A stretch of DNA of 64,000 nucleotides from Nitrospira defluvii (GTDB lineage Bacteria > Nitrospirota > Nitrospiria > Nitrospirales > Nitrospiraceae), in assembly GCA_000196815.1 (NCBI GenBank), contig FP929003.1:1635501-1699500 (forward strand). The letters are read 5' to 3'. Position numbers and translations under genes: made by a program. The notes below the pieces were generated by a model. The model searched no databases. It saw only the letters and a list, made by a program, of their open reading frames with translations, and was not told where the DNA came from. The number at the start of each line of letters is the position of its first letter. The stretch's first letter is position 1. This document shows positions 27,674-35,976 of this stretch, in pieces.

Positions 27674-28249
27674 ATGGCCGTTGAGTCGTTCATGCTGTCG
27701 TTGGGCACCAGTGCGCCGCCGTTTACGTTGCGCGATGTGGTGACCGGTGAGGTGTATCAGCTCGACTCCTTCGCCGGTTCATCGGCCTTGCTGGTGATGT
27801 TCATCTGCCGCCACTGCCCCTATGTGGTGCACGTGGAGCAGGAGATCGCCAGGATCGGGCGAGACTATAGAGATACCGGGCTTGGGATCATCGCAATCAG
27901 CAGCAACGATGCGAAGTCCTATCCGGACGATGCGCCTCCGCGCCTGAAGGAGATGGCCGAGCGGCTCGCCTTGACCTTTCCATTCTGCTGCGATGACACC
28001 CAGGAGGTGGCGAAAGCCTACCGGGCTGTCTGCACGCCGGACTTGTTCCTGTTCGATCGGCAGCGTCGGCTGGTGTATCGAGGCCAATTGGACGACTCGC
28101 GCCCCGGCAACAATAGGCCGGTCACCGGTCGGGACCTGCGCGCCGCGATCGATGCCGTGATGGGCGGAACGCCGGTGAATCCCGATCAAAAGCCTAGCGT
28201 CGGCTGCAGCATCAAGTGGAAGCCGGGCAACGCGCCGGCTTTTGCCTGA
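27674..28249 (+). CDS. Thioredoxin-fold peroxiredoxin-like protein
   Basis: A 191-residue AhpC/TSA-type redoxin. After the N-terminal APPFTLRDVVTGEVYQL comes the active-site strand ALLVMFICRHCPYV, with a C-x-x-C pair (CRHC) and the following Pro, then VAKAYRAVCTPDLFLFD with the conserved cis-Pro. This group reduces or senses thiols and peroxides in the cytoplasm; there is no signal peptide. The ATG at 27674 follows GGTGAGG with good spacing; a GTG at 27668 is also in frame. Confidence 0.85.
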   Translation: MAVESFMLSLGTSAPPFTLRDVVTGEVYQLDSFAGSSALLVMFICRHCPYVVHVEQEIARIGRDYRDTGLGIIAISSNDAKSYPDDAPPRLKEMAERLALTFPFCCDDTQEVAKAYRAVCTPDLFLFDRQRRLVYRGQLDDSRPGNNRPVTGRDLRAAIDAVMGGTPVNPDQKPSVGCSIKWKPGNAPAFA

Positions 28250-28363
28250 ACGGCAGCGGAGAGAAGTTGAGAGTTGTTGGCTGGTTCTTTTGTTCTGTCG
28301 GTTATCCTTAGGCGAGCGTCTAGCGGGACTGCTTTCGGTGCACCTATCGATGTGAATCGTAAG

Positions 28364-29065
28364 TTAGACACCAGCGATATCGAACACTATGGGCATGTGA
28401 TCACTGAATATTAGCCAGTCATCGGCCCTGCCCACTGAAATTTCGGAGGATTGAAGCAGATCCTTGGAAGCAAACGCATAGTCAATGTGATAGGGACGAG
28501 CAAGCTTACGATGCATAAAGAACGTGGGTTGTGATTCCTTTCCCTGCTGCTCGCCGGTCCGGTGGTGATACACACTCTCTAAACCGATCGAGGAGAGCTC
28601 CCTGACGACATCACTGTGGTTCCACCACCGATCCCAGACGTCCCAGCGTGCGTTGCTGTTGAAGTCTCCGCAGATGAGCATGTTGCGGTTCTCAATTCTT
28701 GTTTTGTGGACCTGAAGGTATTTCCACAATTGACCGATGTAGCGGAAGGTCGGCGAATTTGCGTGACGCGTCCAAACCGCCAATGCCGTGATCTTGTTGT
28801 CGATGGTGAACGGAACAAATGACTCAAGTCCGTTGCCATCCCAGTCGAGCATGGCCAGAGGCGCATTGCTTGAAAATACTCCCAGCCCCCTGTGTTTGTT
28901 GCTACCAACCCACAATGAACCCTTTGCCCAACTCTTGTATGAACTATCAATCGAACCTTCTGGCTTTTCACATTCTTGGACGATGTAGATGTCGGCATTG
29001 AGAGTGAGAAGTTGTGGGAGCTTTTTGCGAAGTGCACCGTTGCAATTCCAACTGACAATTCTCAT
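28364..29065 (-). CDS. Endonuclease/exonuclease/phosphatase-family protein
   Basis: A 233-residue protein with the signature residues of the Mg-dependent EEP fold: MRIVSWNCNGA at the N-terminus (Asn), YIVQECEKPEGS (metal-binding Glu), LICGDFNSNA (Asp and Asn) and the C-terminal FSDHMPIVFDI (Asp-His). Family members cut DNA, RNA or phospholipid head groups; which applies here is not readable. Base composition is lower in GC than neighbouring genes and there is no clear Shine-Dalgarno at ATG 29065; an upstream in-frame ATG exists at 29140. Both points hint at horizontal acquisition. Confidence 0.82.
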   Translation of the reverse strand: MRIVSWNCNGALRKKLPQLLTLNADIYIVQECEKPEGSIDSSYKSWAKGSLWVGSNKHRGLGVFSSNAPLAMLDWDGNGLESFVPFTIDNKITALAVWTRHANSPTFRYIGQLWKYLQVHKTRIENRNMLICGDFNSNARWDVWDRWWNHSDVVRELSSIGLESVYHHRTGEQQGKESQPTFFMHRKLARPYHIDYAFASKDLLQSSEISVGRADDWLIFSDHMPIVFDIAGV

Positions 29066-29335
29066 GAGGTGAACAAATAGATTGGTTCTGGCTTTGATAT
29101 ATGCGTGCAAGGGGCTGTTTGGGCCATCAATTGCCATCATAAATTACAGAATGTCCCGACGCCTGTCCACCTCATTGCGGCACCAAGCAAGACGATCACA
29201 ACCGGCCCCCTCCCTGCCTCATATAAACCCCTGATCTCTTGGCCCTTCAGAAAACACAGGCCGCAACCGATAAAGATAGCCGGGGCCCCCTGTACAGGGC
29301 GCACGCGCAACGCGCACGAAGGAGGATCGTCTATC

Positions 29336-30193
29336 ATGGCATCGGCGCAAGAACTCGTCCAATCCTGCTCCAACGTTTTCACCCTCCCTGAGATCTACTA
29401 TCGAGTTCGCGATGTGGTGGACAACCCGGACTCGACGATGGATGATTTGGCGAAGGTCCTCAAGATGGACCCGGCCATCTCTGCGCGCGTCCTGAAGATT
29501 GTGAACAGCCCGCTGTATGGCGTTCCCAAGCAGGTGGACACGGTGACCCGCGCGGTGAACCTGCTCGGGATGCAAGCGATCCGCGATTTGGTGACGGCCA
29601 CGACCATCGGTCGTAGTTTCAGCGGTATGACGGTGCAGATCATGGATTTGTCGGCCTATTGGCGTAAGAGCGTCCTCTGCGCCTTGATGGCCGGAAAAAT
29701 CGCCAAAGTCTGCGGCATCGATGACAGCGAGCGGTTTTTTATCGAGGGGTTGCTGCGAGACATCGGGCATCTGGTCTTGTATCAGACCATTCCCGAGCGC
29801 GCGCAGTCGGCGCTTATCGAGGCGGGCAACCTGGGGAGCCCGCTTGCGGAAGTCGAGCAGTCCAACTTCGGGTGCGATTTTACGGAAGTGGGCGCCGAGT
29901 TGATTCATTCCTGGGGGATGCCGCTTCAAATCGAACAGGCCATCCGCCACCAGCTCTGTCCCGACGAGGCAGGCGAGTACGCGCTTCACCCTTCGATCGT
30001 GCACCTCGCGGGGGTGGTTGCCGACCACAATGAATTGCATCCCTCCGTTGCGCCGAAGGAGTTGTCGTTTCATGCGGCCGCATTGCAGTCCACCCGATTC
30101 GATGTGAGTGAGTGGCCGGCATTACTGAACGAGGCGCAGGAGCAACTTCAGGAGACGGTGAAACTGTTCAGTCCTGTAGCTCTGGCCGCCTGA
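29336..30193 (+). CDS. HDOD-domain signalling protein
   Basis: A 285-residue protein composed of one HDOD domain, an HD-related non-catalytic domain: LPEIYYRVRDVVDNPDSTMDDLAKVLKMDPAISARVLKIVNSPLYG, then AVNLLGMQAIRDLV and FFIEGLLRDIGHLVLYQ. Such proteins link nucleotide or stress signals to motility, replication or phosphorelays. The start at 29336 is fixed by AAGGAGG at 29319-29325. It appears monocistronic. Confidence 0.92.
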   Translation: MASAQELVQSCSNVFTLPEIYYRVRDVVDNPDSTMDDLAKVLKMDPAISARVLKIVNSPLYGVPKQVDTVTRAVNLLGMQAIRDLVTATTIGRSFSGMTVQIMDLSAYWRKSVLCALMAGKIAKVCGIDDSERFFIEGLLRDIGHLVLYQTIPERAQSALIEAGNLGSPLAEVEQSNFGCDFTEVGAELIHSWGMPLQIEQAIRHQLCPDEAGEYALHPSIVHLAGVVADHNELHPSVAPKELSFHAAALQSTRFDVSEWPALLNEAQEQLQETVKLFSPVALAA

Positions 30194-30633
30194 CTTCAGG
30201 CAGCGACGCGATCTCACCGCCGGCGATGCGCTCCAGGTTTGAGACGGCTCGTCGGCGGATACGGACCCTGCTCCTGATATTCCCCTCCAATTCGTCGATC
30301 CCCTGTAACCGGAAACTGTCCGACCATTGGCACGGGGCCTAGTCCCGCAGCAGGCCGCACCCTGTTAACTTCAAGCAATGATTTAACCAGTATTCGGTTC
30401 ACCTTTCTCCTCTTGCCTTCTGGCCGTTTCATGTGTGATCGATAGGGGATTCGCAGCCGCTGCAAACCGCCTGGCCGCCACGCCCGGTTCCATGCGTTAG
30501 CCAAGCCCTCCATTTCTGAACTTCAATGATCACATGAGGTGTTGTCCTGTGCGGCGAGATCTCCTTCTCCACATCCTTTGCTTGACCGACGCCACGAAGG
30601 CGCGTACACAAACAGCCTAACCAGGAGGGACCT
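30194..30633. other. Intergenic region without a supported gene
   Basis: 440 bases between the HDOD gene and the 85-residue gene. I found no frame with a plausible start and composition, no RNA fold I recognise and no convincing promoter or terminator. Confidence 0.4.
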
Positions 30634-30891
30634 ATGCCACCCAAAAGGAAAGTGCCACGGCAGTCGGGCCGCAATCGTTCGGCCGGACAGAAACGGAAGG
30701 GCGCAGCCGCGAAAAGCGGTGAGGCCGGGATGACCCGCCGGTTGCAAGATCTCGTGGAACGGATCGACGTGGTGCTGCCTGAAGTAGCGGCAAGGGTGGC
30801 GGCGTTGGAGCACCTCCTGCTGGAACTGAAACTCTGCACGCAGGAAGATTTGCGCAGTGCGCGGGAGTTTGTGCGCATTCAAGAAGCATAA
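30634..30891 (+). CDS. Small basic-to-helical protein, 85 residues
   Basis: The N-terminal 30 residues are Lys/Arg-rich and probably disordered (MPPKRKVPRQSGRNRSAG); the rest is an amphipathic helix rich in Leu/Val/Glu (LQDLVERIDVVLPEVAARVAALEHLLLEL), suggesting oligomerisation. The ATG is preceded by CCAGGAGGGACCT. It lies 31 bases before the VIT1-like gene and is probably co-transcribed with it. No family recognised. Confidence 0.65.
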   Translation: MPPKRKVPRQSGRNRSAGQKRKGAAAKSGEAGMTRRLQDLVERIDVVLPEVAARVAALEHLLLELKLCTQEDLRSAREFVRIQEA

Positions 30892-30922
30892 GCGGTGCTG
30901 CGTTCCCGGAAAGTGGGTGCCC

Positions 30923-31618
30923 ATGCCCGTGACGCCTCACATTGAAAAACATTTCACCGCCACCGCGACCGTCCGCGATATTGTCATCGGCATGGCCGAC
31001 GGGTTGACCGTGCCCTTTGCGTTGGCGGCCGGATTGTCGGGCGCGGTGGCGTCATCCGGGTTGGTGGTGACAGCCGGATTAGCCGAGATCGCGGCCGGCT
31101 CGATTGCCATGGGGTTGGGCGGGTATCTCGCGGCGAAGACGGATCTGGAACATTACGCGTCTGAACGCTTGCGCGAGTTGCGGGAGACGCAGCATATCCC
31201 GGAGCGGGAGGCCGAGGAAGTGTCCGAGATTTTTCGGGGCTATGGGTTGCGCGATGAACAGATTGCTCCGTTGATCGAGACACTCCAGGCCAATCCGACG
31301 CAGTGGGTGGATTTCATGATGCGGTTCGAGCTGGGGCTCGAAGAGCCTGATCCCACGCGCGCACGGATCAGCGCCTGGACGATCGCGCTGTCCTATGTGG
31401 TCGGCGGACTTATTCCGCTCCTGCCGTACATGGTTGTCTCCGAGATCCGCACTGCGCTCTGGTGGTCGGTGGCGGTGACTCCCGTGGCCCTATTTGTGTT
31501 CGGGTATGTCAAGAGCGGGTATACCGGTGTGCCGCCGTGGCGCGGCGGATTCCAAACCGTGCTGGTCGGCGGTCTGGCCGCCGCGGCCGCTTTCGGAATC
31601 GCCCGCCTGCTCGGTTGA
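30923..31618 (+). CDS. VIT1/CCC1-family membrane transporter
   Basis: A 231-residue membrane protein of the vacuolar-iron-transporter superfamily. TM1-TM2 contain VRDIVIGMADGLTVPFALAAGLSGA, the diagnostic D-G-L-x-V-P-F motif; TM2 is followed by GSIAMGLGGYLAAKTD, then a charged cytoplasmic helical domain (~80 residues with many Glu, the metal-binding hub in Fe/Mn transporters) and three more C-terminal helices. Export or sequestration of Fe2+ or Mn2+ is likely. ATG 30923 leaves a weak Shine-Dalgarno. Confidence 0.88.
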   Translation: MPVTPHIEKHFTATATVRDIVIGMADGLTVPFALAAGLSGAVASSGLVVTAGLAEIAAGSIAMGLGGYLAAKTDLEHYASERLRELRETQHIPEREAEEVSEIFRGYGLRDEQIAPLIETLQANPTQWVDFMMRFELGLEEPDPTRARISAWTIALSYVVGGLIPLLPYMVVSEIRTALWWSVAVTPVALFVFGYVKSGYTGVPPWRGGFQTVLVGGLAAAAAFGIARLLG

Positions 31619-31665
31619 GGCGGTCCGCGTTTACTTTCCTTCCTCCGGCTCGTTAGACTGCCGCC

Positions 31666-33429
31666 ATGACTCCTGAACAACCGTCTGCCGCCACTTCCAC
31701 TGAGCTGCTTTCAACCGATCCGGTCGATCGTGTGATTGCCTACCACGTTCGAACCAAACACCATTTCAATCGATATGCGCGGTCATTGGGGTATTTGGAC
31801 TGGGCGAACCAACCCAATCCCTTTCGACGATTCGACGGAGCAGAGCTGGTCCGCTTGCCGTTGCTGAAGCCGGACGATGAACCACGGTCGCCTTCCTACA
31901 CTGCCATCTATCGACCATGCGCCGTTGCTGCGCAGTCGTTGACGAACCGCACCATTTCACGGTTCTTCGAACTGGCCCTCGGGCTGTCGGCATGGAAAAA
32001 GGCCGGGGAGTCTGAATGGGCGTTGCGCAACAATCCGTCGTCCGGCAATCTCCATCCGACGGAGGGCTACGTCCTTCTGCCGCCGACCGAGGGGCTCGAC
32101 CTGAAGCCGGGGCTGTATCACTATGCGCCGAGAGAGCATGGGGTGGAGTTACGCGCTGACTGTTCGCCGGCCGCCATCTCGCGTCTATTGGCTCCCTTTC
32201 CGCCAGGATCGTTTCTGTTCGGTCTCACCTCAGTCCATTGGCGGGAAGCCTGGAAGTACGGCGAGCGGGCGTTTCGCTACTGCAACCACGATGTCGGCCA
32301 TGCGATCGGGTCGGCGCGTATCGCGGCGGCGACACTAGGTTGGAGGGTGGCGCTGTTGGATGGAGCCGATCAGAACCAGATCGCGAGGGTACTGGGAACC
32401 CACCGCGTAGACGATTTCAGCGGGGTGGAGCCGGAACATCCCGATTGCCTCGCGGTGATCTGGCCGGCTGAAGGCGTGAAGCGTGAAGCGTCGTCCGTGA
32501 AGCGCATGGAACAGATCCCCCTGTCCCTCGATCCTGAGGTGGTGAAGGAATGGGCAAGTAGTACCTGGTATGGGAAGGCCAATGAGCTGAGTCGCGAGCA
32601 TGGGGTGCATTGGGACGTCATCGATCAGGTGGCAGAGGCCTCCTGGAAGACGGCTGTGGAACACCCTATCGTCTCGCTTGCCGGGACCCCCATTGTTCCA
32701 GTCGGGACGCTTCAGGCTTCACAACCGACGAGCGACGCAGCGGCGATCATCAGGCAGCGCCGCAGCGCCGTTTCCTTCGATGGCCGCACCGCTATTTCAG
32801 CCGCCACATTCTTTCATCTCCTGCAGCGTGTGATGCCTCGCGCGGAGCGACCGCAATTGCAGCGTCCCATGCCGTGGGATGTCTTGCCTTGGGATCCGGC
32901 GATTCATCTCATGCTGTTCGTGCATCGCGTCGAAGGGCTGGAGGCCGGGCTGTATATGCTGGCGCGTGACCCGAACAAGCTGCCGTTTCTGCGGCAGTCG
33001 ATGAATCCTGAGTTGGAATGGACGCCCGCGCCCGGTTGTCCGGAAGATCTTCCCCTGTTCTGGCTGTTGCAGGGCAACGCGCAACGACTGGCGGCGCAAG
33101 TCAGTTGCCAACAGGGCATTGCCGGCGAGAGTGCCTTTTCGCTCGGGATGCTGGCGGAGTTCGAAGGCCGCTTGCGGCAGGGCGGGGCTTGGTGGTATCC
33201 ACGCCTGTTCTGGGAAACGGGCCTGCTCGGGCAGGTGCTCTATCTGGAAGCGGAGGCAGCGGGAGTGCGGGGTACCGGCATCGGCTGCTTTTTCGACGAC
33301 CCGGTACATGAGGTCGTGGGCATCAAGGACCTGTCGATTCAATCGCTGTATCATTTTACGATCGGTGGGCCGGTGGACGACCAGCGGCTCATGACGCTCC
33401 CTCCCTATCATCACCTCCGGCATGAGTGA
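31666..33429 (+). CDS. SagB/ThcOx-type dehydrogenase with two nitroreductase-fold halves
   Basis: A 587-residue flavoprotein-like polypeptide. The N-terminal half has SLTNRTISRFFELALGLSAW and NPSSGNLHPTEGYVLL, the FMN-contact motif (R-N-x-P-S-S-G-x-L-H-P) of SagB/ThcOx proteins. The C-terminal half repeats the fold in degenerate form (IRQRRSAVSFDGRTAIS; TGIGCFFDDPVHEVVGIKD). Relatives oxidise azolines on ribosomal peptides, but no cyclodehydratase or precursor gene is nearby, so the substrate is unknown. Between the halves, codons for GVKREASSVKRME come from a GTGAAGC repeat. The next gene starts 59 bases downstream. Confidence 0.88.
   Translation: MTPEQPSAATSTELLSTDPVDRVIAYHVRTKHHFNRYARSLGYLDWANQPNPFRRFDGAELVRLPLLKPDDEPRSPSYTAIYRPCAVAAQSLTNRTISRFFELALGLSAWKKAGESEWALRNNPSSGNLHPTEGYVLLPPTEGLDLKPGLYHYAPREHGVELRADCSPAAISRLLAPFPPGSFLFGLTSVHWREAWKYGERAFRYCNHDVGHAIGSARIAAATLGWRVALLDGADQNQIARVLGTHRVDDFSGVEPEHPDCLAVIWPAEGVKREASSVKRMEQIPLSLDPEVVKEWASSTWYGKANELSREHGVHWDVIDQVAEASWKTAVEHPIVSLAGTPIVPVGTLQASQPTSDAAAIIRQRRSAVSFDGRTAISAATFFHLLQRVMPRAERPQLQRPMPWDVLPWDPAIHLMLFVHRVEGLEAGLYMLARDPNKLPFLRQSMNPELEWTPAPGCPEDLPLFWLLQGNAQRLAAQVSCQQGIAGESAFSLGMLAEFEGRLRQGGAWWYPRLFWETGLLGQVLYLEAEAAGVRGTGIGCFFDDPVHEVVGIKDLSIQSLYHFTIGGPVDDQRLMTLPPYHHLRHE
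32476..32504. repeat. GTGAAGC repeat inside the SagB-like gene
   Basis: GTGAAGC-GTGAAGC-GTCGTCC-GTGAAGC, four consecutive 7-base units (one degenerate), in frame within the coding sequence and encoding part of the inter-domain linker. The same unit occurs at 27001-27034. Confidence 0.65.
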
Positions 33430-33448
33430 TTGCGCAGGACCTGCTTTG

Positions 33449-33482
33449 AACGAGAGTCGAACGACGAGATACGAGGAGCGAG
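33449..33482. repeat. ACGAGAT-type short repeat in a gene leader
   Basis: ACGAGAG-TCGAACG-ACGAGAT-ACGAGGAGCGAG just before the ATG at 33489. It resembles the block at 26969-27000 and here also supplies the Shine-Dalgarno (GAGGAG), so the repeat has become part of the translation signal. Confidence 0.5.
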
Positions 33483-33488
33483 CTCATT

Positions 33489-34346
33489 ATGTTTAAGATC
33501 AAGAAGAAGATCGAGAAGCCGAAGCCGCCGGTTTTGTATAACGTGATCGAAGATTACTCGGAGTTCGATGCGCCGGGTAACGTCACGGCCTGCGCGATGA
33601 CGCTGCCGGAAGATCTGGCAGCGCATGCGAAAATTCTAGCCGAGAGTTACGACGTGCCGTTGGACCGGATGACGCAGTTGCTGACCGAGGGTGGTGTCTA
33701 TGTGTATCCCCAAGTGGGCGGATTGTTGACGCGTGGACTGTTTGCCTGCCGGATCGATGCCGGCGGTGCCATGCCGAAACAGACCTGGGTACTCGACCTG
33801 ATGCAATTCGCCGAGGCGGAGCAATTAGCCCGGTCGCGCGCCGTGCCGTTGATCGAGGCGGCGACAGAGGTGTTCTATCGAACGCTTCCCGAAGAATTAA
33901 AAACCAAGCTGGCCAAAAAGAATCTCGGCCTCGACTACCGGACCCTCGACCGTGCGGTCGCGAAGGGCGGCGATATCAAGTTCATCGACTTCCGCAAAGA
34001 CTGGTCTCCCCATTTCAAGCGGCTCTGCATCATGCCTGACGGACGCCTTGTGGAGACGGGCGGGCTGGAAGAGTTTGCGCAGCTGCACCAGATTACGGTG
34101 CCGCAGGCGAAGAAACTCGTGGAGGAGGGGGGCACGATGGATGTGGCCGGCGGAGAAGTGCTCGCCTGTCAGATCGTCAACGGTCAGCCGGCAGTCGCCC
34201 GTTTCAGCGCGAAGAACTACACGAAGGCCAAAGAATTGGCGGCGAGCAAAGGACTGCATATCCTGGATGCCCTGAGCGAAGTGGCTTATAACGATTCGGT
34301 GATGATGCGAACGTTGCAGCGGAAGGATCTGGGGGGACGGATCTAA
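33489..34346 (+). CDS. Hypothetical soluble protein with repeated helical units, 285 residues
   Basis: No family recognised. Four segments share a pattern: LAAHAKILAESYDVPLDRMTQLLTEG, AEAEQLARSRAVPLIEAATEV, FAQLHQITVPQAKKLVEEGG and KAKELAASKGLHILDALSEVA, each an Ala/Leu helix followed by a V-P-L-like turn and a second helix. The N-terminus is Lys-rich (MFKIKKKIEKPKPPV). There is no signal peptide or membrane segment. The start at 33489 uses GAGGAG at 33474-33479. It may be co-transcribed with the SagB-like gene. Confidence 0.75.
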   Translation: MFKIKKKIEKPKPPVLYNVIEDYSEFDAPGNVTACAMTLPEDLAAHAKILAESYDVPLDRMTQLLTEGGVYVYPQVGGLLTRGLFACRIDAGGAMPKQTWVLDLMQFAEAEQLARSRAVPLIEAATEVFYRTLPEELKTKLAKKNLGLDYRTLDRAVAKGGDIKFIDFRKDWSPHFKRLCIMPDGRLVETGGLEEFAQLHQITVPQAKKLVEEGGTMDVAGGEVLACQIVNGQPAVARFSAKNYTKAKELAASKGLHILDALSEVAYNDSVMMRTLQRKDLGGRI

Positions 34347-34430
34347 GTCTCAGCTGGCATCAGGCTTTCGTTGATGCAGCCGGTCAACCTTGTCCGCTTC
34401 GGTGCGTGTGGAACAGAGGACCTGTGAGCC

Positions 34431-34847
34431 ATGAAGCAAGCGATCCTCATCTGTGCCGCGAGTCTGCTGCTCGCCGGTTGTGCGGGGCCCAAGCCGATTC
34501 TCTACCCCAACGATCACTATCGACAGGTCGGGCCCGATGCGGCTGACTCCGACATCAAAGACTGCATGGCCTTAGCCGAGCAAGCCGGGGCCTCTCCTAG
34601 CGAAGGCAAAACCGCCCAGGTCGCAACCGGCACGGTGGCAGGCGGAGCGATCGGATCGGCCGCCGGTGCGGTGGGCGGAGCCATCTTGGGCCATCCGGGA
34701 CGAGGGGCCATGGTGGGCGCGGCCAGCGGCGCGACGGCCGGGTTTCTGCGCGGCTTGTTCAGGCGATCGCCGCCGAGCGGGGCGTTTACCAACTACGTGG
34801 ATCGTTGTTTGCGTGAGCGCGGGTATGATCCGACAGGATGGCAGTAG
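34431..34847 (+). CDS. Glycine-zipper outer-membrane lipoprotein
   Basis: A 138-residue protein with a lipoprotein signal ending in lipobox LLAGC (Cys17). The centre is a glycine zipper: ATGTVAGGAIGSAAGAVGGAILGHP and GAMVGAASGATAGFLRGL, two Gly-x3-Gly hairpins that insert into membranes. The C-terminal YVDRCLRERGYDPTGWQ, with a conserved Cys, resembles the end of other glycine-zipper proteins of this size. Acidic residues after the +1 position do not block Lol sorting, so an outer-membrane location is likely. Confidence 0.88.
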   Translation: MKQAILICAASLLLAGCAGPKPILYPNDHYRQVGPDAADSDIKDCMALAEQAGASPSEGKTAQVATGTVAGGAIGSAAGAVGGAILGHPGRGAMVGAASGATAGFLRGLFRRSPPSGAFTNYVDRCLRERGYDPTGWQ

Positions 34848-34849
34848 GC

Positions 34850-35347
34850 TTACGTCGCGGGTTCCATCACTTCGCCCGTTTTCTTCCTGAGATAGAACAC
34901 TCCCGCTCTCATCCCGATATAGGCGCCGAGAACGTTATCCAGCAGGTCCAGCAGCGACGTGCTGCGATTGTGACAATAGACCTGGTAGTACTCGATGCCG
35001 AAGGAGAGGGTAAAGGCCATGAGCATCAGAAGGCCCGGCGAGAAGGATCTGCCGTCCAATCCGCGCAGGGTATAGAGCAGGCCGAATGGGACGAAGAGGA
35101 GGATGTTGGCCGCCGCATCGATGCCGAGATCCAGGAGGACGGCCGGCGAACTTAGCTGGTCCGGTGTCGGCACCCAGCGAATGTATTGCCAATGCGCATG
35201 GCCGACAAAGTTATGCAACGGGAGGATGCCTACGAGCACGATAAGGATGCTCCAGGCACACCAGAGACGCCATGCGCGAGTGGGGGTTAGAAACACGGGT
35301 GTTTGGCTGTGGCTGTCCGCTGCACCGGACGATTCTTGCAGAAGCAA
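34850..35347 (-). CDS. VanZ-family membrane protein
   Basis: A 165-residue protein with four predicted membrane segments. The motif NILLFVPFGLLYTL followed by SFGIEYYQVYCHNRSTSLLDLLDNVLGAYIG is the VanZ signature. The function in most bacteria is not defined; some members affect glycopeptide susceptibility. It is convergent with the glycine-zipper lipoprotein gene. Confidence 0.87.
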   Translation of the reverse strand: MLLQESSGAADSHSQTPVFLTPTRAWRLWCAWSILIVLVGILPLHNFVGHAHWQYIRWVPTPDQLSSPAVLLDLGIDAAANILLFVPFGLLYTLRGLDGRSFSPGLLMLMAFTLSFGIEYYQVYCHNRSTSLLDLLDNVLGAYIGMRAGVFYLRKKTGEVMEPAT

Positions 35348-35422
35348 CGGTGGGGTTTCCAGCAGATTTTCCTTCGTGAACGGCTTTCGGGCGAAGTCCT
35401 GGGGCGCGAAGGGGAGTGCGGA

Positions 35423-35788
35423 TTACTTCTGGGCCAGTTCCGCTTCCACGGCGTTCAGCATTTCTTTCAAGTCGAAGGGCTTTTCGAAGGTCCGATGAGC
35501 GCCGAAAAGTTTCGCGATATCCAGAAAGTTCCGGTCACCTTGGGCGCCGGTCATTGCGATGATTTTCGTGTCCATGTATTCGCGGGTCAGTTGCAGGGTG
35601 GCTTCCAGTCCATCGACCTCCGGCATGAGCAGGTCCATGATCAGCAGGTCGGCTTTATGTTTCTGATAGAGATCCAGCGCTTCCCGCCCATCTTTCGCTT
35701 CGACGACCTTGTGCCCTGATCGTTCCAGGACCTCCCGCAGGAGGCCGCGGATGGATGGTTCGTCGTCGATCACCATGATGGTCGCCAT
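35423..35788 (-). CDS. Single-domain response regulator, CheY-like
   Basis: A 121-residue receiver domain: acidic pocket DDEPS near residue 7, phosphoacceptor in LLIMDLLMPEVDG, Thr/Ser in AMTGAQGD and Lys in FEKPFD. There is no output domain, so it acts through a partner or as a phosphate sink. It stands alone, with an open gap to the efflux operon at 35977. The start at 35788 follows GAGGAGT. Confidence 0.92.
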   Translation of the reverse strand: MATIMVIDDEPSIRGLLREVLERSGHKVVEAKDGREALDLYQKHKADLLIMDLLMPEVDGLEATLQLTREYMDTKIIAMTGAQGDRNFLDIAKLFGAHRTFEKPFDLKEMLNAVEAELAQK

Positions 35789-35976
35789 AACTACTCCTCA
35801 GGATGGGCACCGGTTCTGCGTGTGATGGAACGGTTTCGCAGTATTCGGGCTCGGTTGCAGACAATTCAACTCGTAGAGGAAGCTTACCGCGGTGATGAAA
35901 GTCTGTCCAGGAAACAGTCTGAAACAGCCGGGCATCGATTCGACCTTCTCCCGTCCCGCCTTGCTCGGTCAATAGG

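Noticed and set aside
30214-30513. 99-residue minus-strand frame between HDOD and the 85-residue gene
   Set aside because: Random composition (R/P/G-rich), no ribosome-binding site, no homology by eye.
32476-32504. Frameshift or insertion in the SagB-like gene
   Set aside because: The repeat keeps the frame and both halves of the protein continue normally, so it is a linker and not a lesion.
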